A program made the translations under genes and the position numbers. A stretch of 12,000 bases of DNA from Pseudomonadota bacterium (GTDB lineage Bacteria > Pseudomonadota > Gammaproteobacteria > Xanthomonadales > Xanthomonadaceae). Shown in pieces: positions 1 through 5,434 of the stretch (within the stretch, counting starts at the first letter, position 1; each line of letters starts with the position of its first letter). The notes below the pieces were generated by a model. That model was not told where the DNA came from. It was given only the letters and a program-made list of their open reading frames with translations, and made no database searches. The DNA lies in assembly GCA_019348095.1 (NCBI GenBank), contig JAHWKC010000046.1, positions 1 to 12,000 on the forward strand, given 5' to 3'.

Positions 1-249
1 CTCGTCCGATCTTGGGGCGATGCCCAGTGGTCCTACCTGTTCAAGGGCGACACCGTCTACGCGCCGACGCTGCCCGCCGACGGCCAGGTACCCGAGGCCG
101 CGCGCGCCGCGCGGGCACCCGAGGAGATCGGGACGGTGCAGGGCCCGGTGATCAAGCCGGCCGTGTGGACCTGGGAGATCCCGGTGTACTTCTGGACGGG
201 CGGCATCGCGGCGGGCGCGTCGTTCGCCGCGCTGGCCTGCGACCTGGCC
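1..249 (+). other. NrfD/PsrC-like N-terminal segment (foreign part of the chimeric ORF)
   Basis: Codons 1-83 contain the hallmark of NrfD-family quinone-interacting membrane subunits: a short soluble leader, then GPVIKPAVWTWEIPVYFW followed by a glycine/alanine-rich first transmembrane helix (TGGIAAGASFAALACDLA). In this family the helix is followed by more membrane helices; here the text changes to Clp straight after CDLA. That tetrapeptide is plausible in both families, as NrfD often reads CDLAG and Clp reads CELAEI, so the breakpoint cannot be placed more exactly than about 225-255. From memory the style is closest to NrfD proteins of actinobacterial type, but this is an impression and not a search result. 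Confidence 0.65.
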
Positions 250-612
250 GAGATCGGCCATGAACGCTTCTACGAGCTTCTGCTCTCGCGCCTGGCGGTG
301 GACGCACCGAAGCTGCTGTACGCGATCGGCGCGCAGATTTCGCGGCGGCTGCTCGACACCAGCCGCAAGGCGGGGCGCCTGGCGTTCCTCGACGTGACCG
401 ACCGCATCGTGCGCGCGCTGCACGACCTGGCCAAGGAGCCCGATTCGATGAGTCACCCTGATGGCACCCAGCTGCGCGTGTCGCGGCAGGAGCTGTCGCG
501 CCTGGTGGGTTGCTCGCGCGAGATGGCCGGTCGCGTGCTCAAGAAGCTGCAGGCCGACGGCAAGCTGCACGCGCGCGGCAAGACCGTGGTGCTGTACGGC
601 ACGCGCGGGTAA
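1..612 (+). CDS. Chimeric ORF: NrfD-like N-terminus joined to C-terminal half of Clp (CRP/FNR family), 5' partial
   Basis: The frame is open from the first base to TAA at 610-612. From about codon 84 onward it matches the C-terminal half of Clp, the CRP-like global regulator of Xanthomonadaceae: the long dimerisation helix, then LAFLDVTDRIVR, then the winged helix with SRQELSRLVGCSREMAGRVL and the closing HARGKTVVLYGTR. Clp is about 230 residues; only about 120 are present, and the N-terminal cyclic-nucleotide/c-di-GMP-binding beta-barrel is missing. It is replaced by residues that read as an NrfD/PsrC membrane-anchor N-terminus (GPVIKPAVWTWEIPVYFW, then one hydrophobic segment). A GTG at 136 could serve as an internal start, but no convincing Shine-Dalgarno precedes it. 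The Clp part is confident. The fusion as a real protein is doubtful, and an assembly join is more likely. If real, the product would be a membrane-tethered DNA-binding domain. Confidence 0.8.
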   Translation, partial: LVRSWGDAQWSYLFKGDTVYAPTLPADGQVPEAARAARAPEEIGTVQGPVIKPAVWTWEIPVYFWTGGIAAGASFAALACDLAEIGHERFYELLLSRLAVDAPKLLYAIGAQISRRLLDTSRKAGRLAFLDVTDRIVRALHDLAKEPDSMSHPDGTQLRVSRQELSRLVGCSREMAGRVLKKLQADGKLHARGKTVVLYGTRG

Positions 613-635
613 GGCGCAGCGCACCGCAGCTCTTC

Positions 636-711
636 GTAGGAGCGGCTTCAGCCGCGATCGCCAACCGGTGCGTTCGCGCCGATTCCAGATCGCGGCTGAA
701 GCCGCTCCTAC
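636..711. repeat. REP-like inverted pair forming a long hairpin
   Basis: Two 24-base arms (636-659 and 688-711) are perfect inverted repeats separated by 28 bases. Each arm contains the core TAGGAGCGGCTTCAGCCGCG or its complement, and GCGGCTTCAGCCGC is itself a short palindrome. This is the type of REP palindrome scattered through gamma-proteobacterial intergenic DNA, including Xanthomonadaceae and Pseudomonas. The pair lies 24 bases past the stop codon of the Clp ORF, so in RNA it would make a very stable 3' hairpin that could protect the message or stop transcription. No T-run follows, so a classical intrinsic terminator is not supported. Confidence 0.75.
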
Positions 712-762
712 AAGGGCGAGGGATCCGGCTTTCAACCACGACCGGAGCGGCCAGGACATTTG

Positions 763-867
763 ACGCGGATCAGAGCAAAAAGGACGCGGATCAAAGCAGG
801 TTGGAAGGTAAGAGCGCCTTTATCCGATTTATCCGCTTCATCCGCCTCTTTTCGCTCTGATCCGCGT
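763..867. repeat. Palindromic repeat element with 14-base terminal inverted repeats
   Basis: ACGCGGATCAGAGC at 763-776 is repeated exactly as its complement GCTCTGATCCGCGT at 854-867. The pairing continues inward with AAAA (777-780) against TTTT (849-852), offset by one base. A second direct copy of the left arm with one change, ACGCGGATCAAAGC, lies at 784-797, 21 bases after the first. The right half is a degenerate run of roughly 10-base units around ATCCG (about 818-845). The element is followed by nine A and four T (868-880). It contains no ORF of its own. It resembles small repetitive intergenic elements; I see no target-site duplication and cannot name the family with certainty. Confidence 0.6.
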
Positions 868-896
868 AAAAAAAAATTTTATCGACCCAGCAATTC

Positions 897-920
897 GATC
901 GCGGCTGAAGCCGCTCCTAC
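897..920. repeat. Single REP-like palindrome, third copy
   Basis: This 24-base unit is identical to, and in the same orientation as, the right arm at 688-711. It ends 36 bases before the ATG of the TSUP permease gene, so it lies in that gene's leader or promoter region. The stretch 613-956 therefore holds three REP units and one palindromic element and no gene I can support. Confidence 0.7.
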
Positions 921-956
921 GGGGGGTTGCGGCGCGCTCGCGTAGCATGCGCGCGC

Positions 957-1706
957 ATGGGCGAGACCGAACTGCTCCTGGCGCTGCTGTTGCTCGTGGT
1001 GGCGACGCTGTATTCGTCGGTTGGCCATGCCGGCGCCAGTGGTTACATCGCGGCGATGGCGCTGCTGGGGTTCGCGCCCGAGCAGATGCGCCCGACCGCG
1101 CTCGCGCTGAACCTGCTGGTCGGCGGCATCGGCCTGGTCCGTTTCTGGCGGAACGGGCAGGTGCGGTGGCGCAACGTGCTGCCGTTCGTGTTGAGCTCGG
1201 CGCCGGCGGCGTTCTTCGCCGCGCAGGTGACGCTTGCGCGTGAGAGCTATTCGATGCTGCTGGGCGCGGTACTGCTGGTCGCGGCGCTCGGTGTCTTTCG
1301 CAGTGCGGCGAGTGCCGAGTCCGAGGACGTCCGGGCGATCGGGCGACGTGTGCCGTGGCTGCCGGGCCTGCTGGCCGGCGGCGCGATCGGGGTGCTGTCG
1401 GGACTGACCGGCACCGGCGGGGCGATCTTCCTGACCCCGCTGCTGTTGTTCGCGCACTGGATGCCGACGCGCGAGGCCAGCGGCACTTCGGTCGCGTTCG
1501 TCTGGATCAATTCGCTGACCGCCCTGAGCGGCCTGCTGCATGCCACCGGCACGCTGCCGGTCGCCTTGCCGGCGTGGCTGGTGGCGGTTGCGCTAGGCGC
1601 ACTGATCGGCACGCAGCTGGGCCTGAAGTGGTTGCCGGTGAAGATGCTGCGGCGCGCGCTCGGCGTGGTGCTGCTGATCGCCGCCGGCAAGCTGCTGCTG
1701 GCGTAG
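957..1706 (+). CDS. TSUP / TauE-SafE family permease
   Basis: A 249-residue, strongly hydrophobic protein of the sulfite exporter TauE/SafE (TSUP, formerly DUF81) family, whose members move sulfite, sulfonates or related small anions across the inner membrane. The two family half-motifs are visible: YSSVGHAGASGYIAAMALLG with PTALALN at residues 19-52, and GVLSGLTGTGGAIFLTPLLL at 145-164. Helix-forming stretches flank both. The length is normal. I chose ATG 957 because it gives the conserved start with the first helix; an in-frame TTG at 927 would add ten Arg-rich residues that do not look real. No clear Shine-Dalgarno is seen. The gene stands alone, between repeat-rich DNA and a convergent gene, and the substrate cannot be told from the sequence. 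Confidence 0.9.
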   Translation: MGETELLLALLLLVVATLYSSVGHAGASGYIAAMALLGFAPEQMRPTALALNLLVGGIGLVRFWRNGQVRWRNVLPFVLSSAPAAFFAAQVTLARESYSMLLGAVLLVAALGVFRSAASAESEDVRAIGRRVPWLPGLLAGGAIGVLSGLTGTGGAIFLTPLLLFAHWMPTREASGTSVAFVWINSLTALSGLLHATGTLPVALPAWLVAVALGALIGTQLGLKWLPVKMLRRALGVVLLIAAGKLLLA

Positions 1707-1717
1707 GTACGGCCTTT

Positions 1718-1765
1718 GTGCCCACCGACCGGCAACGGATGGTGGGCACCGACAGCGTGCCCACC
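1718..1765. repeat. Three-arm repeat with competing hairpins between convergent genes
   Basis: GTGCCCACC at 1718-1726, GGTGGGCAC at 1741-1749 and GTGCCCACC at 1757-1765 make two mutually exclusive 9-bp GC-rich stems that share the middle arm. One has a 14-base loop and the other a 7-base loop. The block fills the 95-base gap between the ends of the TSUP gene and the M56 gene, so it could act as a two-way transcription barrier. No T-run follows on either strand, so this is a hairpin repeat and not a proven terminator. It looks like a dispersed Xanthomonad intergenic repeat. Confidence 0.6.
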
Positions 1766-1801
1766 CTACGGTGCTGGCGGCAACGCAGCGAAGGCCGCCG
1801 C

Positions 1802-3508
1802 TCAGCCCTGCACTTCTGCCGGCTTGTCCGGTTCGAACGTGACCGGCACCCGCACCCGGCTGGCCACCGGCTTGCCATCCTCGATCTTCGGGTTGAACGA
1901 CCACTTCCACGCCGCCTCGACCGCGGCGGTATCGAACACCCCGGCCGGCGTGGCGCTCTCGACCTCCACTGCTGTGGGCTTGCCGTCGGCGCCGATGTCG
2001 ACCAGCAGCACCACCTTTCCGCCCACGCCCTGTTCAGCGGCTTCGGCCGGATAGCGCGGCGGGTGCAGAGCTCTGGCATCGCGGCTGGCAACTGGCGAGG
2101 CGGTGCCGGCGTCAAGCGGCGCGGGTGGTGCCGGCGGTGCAGGCGGTGCCGCCGATCCGGGAGCTGGAAGTGCCGCAGGCGGCGGAGGCGGCGCAGGCGG
2201 TGTGGGTGGCTCCGGGGGCGGCGGCGCAGGCGGTGGGTTCGATGTCAGCCTTAGTCCGAGCTCAAGTGCTTCCGAGCCCTCCGTCGGAGCTTTGCCAATC
2301 CTGACTCCGGAAGCCTCTCCATCCCGAATGATCAGACGCGGCGTTCCCACTACTGCGCCGTCCCGGGCAATGGAGGAGCGGAAATCGATCGCTCCATCGG
2401 GTCGCGGGGCCGCCGTGGCCGTCACTTCCCACAGCTGACCGTTTTCCCGCACGTTGAATGAAAACGGCTTGCCGGGAGGGTTGACCAGTGTGAAGTCATG
2501 CATTTCCCCACTGCCAATCTGCAGCGTGACATCGGCTCGGACCATTCCTGCGGTTGCGCCGTCAACAGCAATGAGCTCGCTGCGTTTGGGCTGCGCCGCC
2601 CAGGCCGAGACCCCGGCGGTCACGGTCAGCACGGTCACCACCAGGCTGCCGGTGATCCAGCGGGACAACGAGGGAGCAGGTTGCTTGAGCATGGCGATTC
2701 TCTCCTTGAGCGGGTGGGAGCGGCTGCCGTCGAAAGCCAGCCAGTGACATCCCAGCGGCAGCGGCTGCGCGGCGAGCTGGGTCCTGAACATCGCCTCGCC
2801 GTAGGCGCGGCGCGATTGCGGGTGGCGCGCGATCACGCGCTGGTCGCAGGCCAGTTCCTGGTCCTGGCGGAAAAGCCGGGCGGCCGCGTGCAACAGGGGG
2901 TTGAACCAGAACAGGCAGCGCAGCGCGGCTGCCAGTGCGTTGACCTGCAGGTCGCCGCGGCGGATGTGCAGGCGCTCGTGGGCCTGCATCAGCGCCTGCT
3001 GCTCGATGCTGTAGCGGGTGTCGAAATCGGCCGGCACCACGATCCGCGGATGCCACAGCCCCAGCGCCGCCGGCAAGCCGTCGACCCCGCGGGCCTGCTG
3101 CAGGCCATCGCTGCGCATGCGCAAGGGCCCCAGCGCGCGGCAGAAGCGGCGCTGCTGCCGGACCAGACGCCCCGCCATCGCCAACGCGCCGAGCGCCCAC
3201 GACACCGCAAGCCAGGCTTGCCAGTCGATCCCGCGCACCGCCCCGGCCGCGAGCACCTGCGGGACGGCGGCGGTGCCGACGGACACCATCGACACCGGCA
3301 CCGGCGCGACCGTCGTCGCCGGCACCAGCACCGCCAGCAACGCCGCCGGTACCAGCAGCCACAGGCAATACGCGAGCGTCGCCCCGAAACGGCGGCGCAA
3401 CGGCCGGCGCAGTGCCAGCACCAGCAGCACCGCCGCACTGGAGGCCAGCGTGGTCTCGACCAGCAGTGCGATGGTGTCGGCGACTAGGGTCTCAGCGATG
3501 CTCATCAT
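1802..3508 (-). CDS. M56 (BlaR1-like) membrane metallopeptidase fused to a TonB C-terminal domain
   Basis: A 568-residue protein. N-terminal hydrophobic helices lie at about residues 12-33, 43-64 and 96-113. The M56 zinc motif HERLH is at 177-181, with the downstream ligand region ELACD at 218-222. Another helix is at about 286-303. A beta-rich, unassigned extracytoplasmic region (305-420) is followed by a proline-rich linker (425-464) and a TonB-type C-terminal domain (about 482-560: HPPRYPAEA, GKVVLLVDIGADGKP, WSFNP). BlaR1/MecR1 relatives sense a signal outside and cleave the partner BlaI repressor; here the usual penicillin-binding sensor is absent and the TonB domain takes its place. Two ATGs (3508, 3505) follow GGAGGAG at good distances; I use the first. 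The start overlaps the end of blaI by 17 bases, so the pair is translationally coupled. Function beyond proteolysis is inferred. Confidence 0.88.
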   Translation of the reverse strand: MMSIAETLVADTIALLVETTLASSAAVLLVLALRRPLRRRFGATLAYCLWLLVPAALLAVLVPATTVAPVPVSMVSVGTAAVPQVLAAGAVRGIDWQAWLAVSWALGALAMAGRLVRQQRRFCRALGPLRMRSDGLQQARGVDGLPAALGLWHPRIVVPADFDTRYSIEQQALMQAHERLHIRRGDLQVNALAAALRCLFWFNPLLHAAARLFRQDQELACDQRVIARHPQSRRAYGEAMFRTQLAAQPLPLGCHWLAFDGSRSHPLKERIAMLKQPAPSLSRWITGSLVVTVLTVTAGVSAWAAQPKRSELIAVDGATAGMVRADVTLQIGSGEMHDFTLVNPPGKPFSFNVRENGQLWEVTATAAPRPDGAIDFRSSIARDGAVVGTPRLIIRDGEASGVRIGKAPTEGSEALELGLRLTSNPPPAPPPPEPPTPPAPPPPPAALPAPGSAAPPAPPAPPAPLDAGTASPVASRDARALHPPRYPAEAAEQGVGGKVVLLVDIGADGKPTAVEVESATPAGVFDTAAVEAAWKWSFNPKIEDGKPVASRVRVPVTFEPDKPAEVQG

Positions 3509-3863
3509 CGATCTCCTCCAGCAATTGCCGCAGTTCGGCGATGTCCTCGCGGCTGAGCCTGCGGTGCTCGCTGAAGTGCGCCACCAGCGGCGCGATGCGG
3601 CCGTCGAACAGCCGCTCCAGCAGCCCTTGGCTTTCGCCGAGCAGCCAGTCCTTGCGCTGCAGCTGCGGCGCATAGAGATAGCGGCGGCCGTGCCGCTCGG
3701 CGCTCACCGCGCCCTTGTTCAGCAGGCGGTTGAGCAAGGTCTTGATGGTCGGCTCCTGCCACTGCTGGCTGTCGGCGAGCGCCGCGACCACCTGATCGGC
3801 GGTCAGCGGATGGCGGCGCCACAGCACGTCCATCACGATTGATTCGGCTTCGCTGATCTGCAT
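3492..3863 (-). CDS. BlaI/MecI/CopY family transcriptional repressor
   Basis: A 123-residue winged-helix repressor of normal family length. The N-terminal domain covers residues 1-70, with ISEAESIVMDVLW, the recognition-helix region EPTIKTLLNRLLNKG (37-51) and the wing HGRRYLYAP (58-66). The C-terminal dimerisation helices (about 73-120) include LVAHFSEHRRLSREDI; H96-F97 sits where BlaI/MecI carry the Asn-Phe bond cut during induction. The gene lies upstream of and overlaps the M56 gene, the classic repressor-protease pairing. A palindromic operator candidate covers the promoter directly before the ATG, which predicts autorepression of the whole operon. The true target is unknown: no beta-lactamase or penicillin-binding protein gene is in the window, so calling it blaI would overstate the evidence. 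Confidence 0.9.
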   Translation of the reverse strand: MQISEAESIVMDVLWRRHPLTADQVVAALADSQQWQEPTIKTLLNRLLNKGAVSAERHGRRYLYAPQLQRKDWLLGESQGLLERLFDGRIAPLVAHFSEHRRLSREDIAELRQLLEEIDDEHR

Positions 3864-3905
3864 CGTTTACATCCGTAATTTTCGTCCAGATTACGCCTGT
3901 AAACG
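3864..3905 (-). promoter_or_regulatory. Candidate BlaI-type operator
   Basis: CGTTTACATCCGTAAT (3864-3879) and ATTACGCCTGTAAACG (3890-3905) form a 16-base inverted repeat with two mismatches and a 10-base spacer. The half-sites carry TACA/TGTA, as known operators of BlaI/MecI-family repressors do. The site begins at the base next to the ATG of the repressor gene and covers the -10 region and probable transcription start, a good place for autorepression. Binding itself is inferred. Confidence 0.65.
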
Positions 3906-3915
3906 CTCCTGTCAA
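3888..3915 (-). promoter_or_regulatory. Candidate sigma70 promoter of the repressor-M56 operon
   Basis: On the minus strand a perfect -35 TTGACA (3915-3910) is followed after 16 bases by TAATCT (3893-3888), which keeps the important first TA and last T of the -10 box. Transcription would start near 3881, giving a leader of about 20 bases before the ATG at 3863. The predicted operator overlaps it. The -35 box is strong and the -10 box weak, so activity is plausible but unproven. Confidence 0.5.
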
Positions 3916-4029
3916 GCCCCTGTGCTCCCGCTGCGGCTGCCTGCCGCCGTGCGTGTCGGACTCAAGCCCGCCGCGGCGTTGCCGATAGTCACAGGACAAT
4001 CCACCCGCCACGGACGACCCCTGCCCGCC

Positions 4030-5337
4030 ATGACCCGCTTCCCACCCTCGCTGCAGGACCAGGTTGGGACCGGGACCACCAACGGCCGCGTGCTGCTGAT
4101 CGAGAACTCACGTTTTTACGCCGGGATGCTGGCCAGCGAATTACGCGAACGCCTCGGCGTCGACGTGGTGGCGGTCGCATCGTTGGCCGCGGCCCGGGAG
4201 GCGCTGGAAACCCACGCCGCCACGCCGTTCTTTCTGGCCCTGACCGGCCTGGTGCTGCCCGATGCCGGGGGCGACCAGATCACCGGGCTGTTGATCGCCC
4301 ACCGGGTGCCGACCGTGGTGGTGACCGGCGTCTACGACGAGACCGCGCGCCAGCGCCTGGCCGAACAGCCGATCATCGATTACGTGCTCAAGGATGCGCC
4401 GGGCAACATCGATTATCTGGTGTGGCTGGTGCGCCGGATCGAACGCAACCGCGGCATCACCGCGCTGGTGGTCGACGACCTGGCCGAGACCCGCGCGCAG
4501 GTGGCCGACCTGCTCGACCTCTACGGGTTCCGCGTACGCTGCGCCGCGGATGCGGCGGCGGGGCTGGCGGCGCTCTCGGAGGATGCCTCGATCCGCCTGA
4601 TCGTCCTCGAGCACGACCTGCCCGACGCGGATGGCATCGAGTTCATCCGCCGTGCGCGGCAGGCGCACGCGCGCGACATGCTGTCGATCGTCGGCACCTC
4701 GGCCGGCGGCGGCCCCTCGCTGGTCGCGCGCTTCCTCAAGCACGGCGCCAACGACTTCGTGCGCAAGCCTTTCTCGCGCGAGGAGTTCTTCTGCCGCATC
4801 TCGCAGAATGTGGACAACCTGGAGCTGATCGGCACCTTGCAGGACCTGGCCACGCGCGACTACCTGACCGGCTTGCCCAACCGGCGCCATTTCTTCGACC
4901 AGGGCACGCGCGCGCTGGCGCGGACGGACGCGCCGATGACGGTGGCGATGCTCGACCTGGACCGCTTCAAGCAGATCAACGACCACTACGGCCACGACGC
5001 CGGCGATGCCGCCCTGCGCGCGGTGGCCGCCGCGGTGGCGCAGCACGCACGCGCCGGCGACCTGGTCGCGCGTTTTGGCGGCGAGGAGTTCTGCATGCTC
5101 GCCACGGAACAGTCCAGCGAGGCGGCCGGCGCCTCCCTGGAAGCACTGCGCGAGGCGATCGCGGAGCTGCGCATCACCTACAAGCAGCACACCATCCGCG
5201 TGACCGTGAGCATCGGCGTCTGCCATCGCCGGGACACCGATCTGCACGGCATGCTCACCGACGCCGACCGCCTGCTTTACCTGGCCAAGGCCCGCGGCCG
5301 CAACCGGGTGGTGTGCGAATCCTGGGTGCCGGCCTGA
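4030..5337 (+). CDS. Diguanylate cyclase response regulator, REC-REC-GGDEF
   Basis: A 435-residue cytosolic protein that should make cyclic di-GMP from two GTP. REC1 covers about residues 19-135 and REC2 about 143-262. The GGDEF domain covers about 270-430 with DYLTGLPNRR, the metal-site LDLDRFK, the active-site GGEEF at 350-354, and an inhibitory-site RxxD (R341-D344) exactly five residues before it. So the cyclase looks active and product-inhibited. Both receivers are unusual: the phosphoacceptor position is Gly (G73) in REC1 and Glu (E194) in REC2, although REC2 keeps D149-D150, T223 and K246. Classical phosphorylation therefore looks impossible. ATG 4030 is chosen because domain homology begins soon after it and the 36 extra upstream codons look non-coding. 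No clear Shine-Dalgarno is seen. The gene is divergent from the repressor operon and stands alone. Confidence 0.9.
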   Translation: MTRFPPSLQDQVGTGTTNGRVLLIENSRFYAGMLASELRERLGVDVVAVASLAAAREALETHAATPFFLALTGLVLPDAGGDQITGLLIAHRVPTVVVTGVYDETARQRLAEQPIIDYVLKDAPGNIDYLVWLVRRIERNRGITALVVDDLAETRAQVADLLDLYGFRVRCAADAAAGLAALSEDASIRLIVLEHDLPDADGIEFIRRARQAHARDMLSIVGTSAGGGPSLVARFLKHGANDFVRKPFSREEFFCRISQNVDNLELIGTLQDLATRDYLTGLPNRRHFFDQGTRALARTDAPMTVAMLDLDRFKQINDHYGHDAGDAALRAVAAAVAQHARAGDLVARFGGEEFCMLATEQSSEAAGASLEALREAIAELRITYKQHTIRVTVSIGVCHRRDTDLHGMLTDADRLLYLAKARGRNRVVCESWVPA

Positions 5338-5405
5338 TTTATGCGCGTGACACCGGCGCCGGAGTTCCAGCGCCGCTCACCGAGGGTCCGTCAGCAGCAC
5401 CGGAC

Positions 5406-5423
5406 GGGCGCGTGGTCGCGCCC
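5406..5423. terminator. Short GC hairpin between convergent genes
   Basis: GGGCGCG (5406-5412) and CGCGCCC (5417-5423) form a perfect 7-bp stem with a four-base loop, in the 97-base gap between the ends of the diguanylate cyclase and transketolase genes. It could serve both strands. Neither side has a T-run, so a Rho-independent terminator is only a weak suggestion. Confidence 0.35.
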
Positions 5424-5434
5424 CTCCTGCACGC

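Noticed and set aside
784..867. Possible CRISPR-like array from the ATCCG repeats
   Set aside because: Units are about 10 bases, degenerate and lack unique spacers of constant length; no cas gene is nearby.
2100..2240. Glycine-rich plus-strand frame with GGAGG repeats
   Set aside because: It is the complement of the proline-rich linker of the M56-TonB protein.
3509..3673. Extra 55 codons upstream of the M56 gene in the same frame
   Set aside because: They overlap the repressor gene in another frame, are rich in Cys/Arg/Ser/Trp, and the GGAGGAG site points to the ATGs at 3508/3505.
3922..4029. 36 extra codons upstream of the diguanylate cyclase
   Set aside because: No domain similarity, and they run close to the promoter region of the divergent operon; ATG 4030 gives a normal domain start.
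4141..5247. 368-codon open frame on the minus strand
   Set aside because: Antisense to the diguanylate cyclase; composition biased to Arg, Gln, Val and His, no motif, no ribosome binding site.
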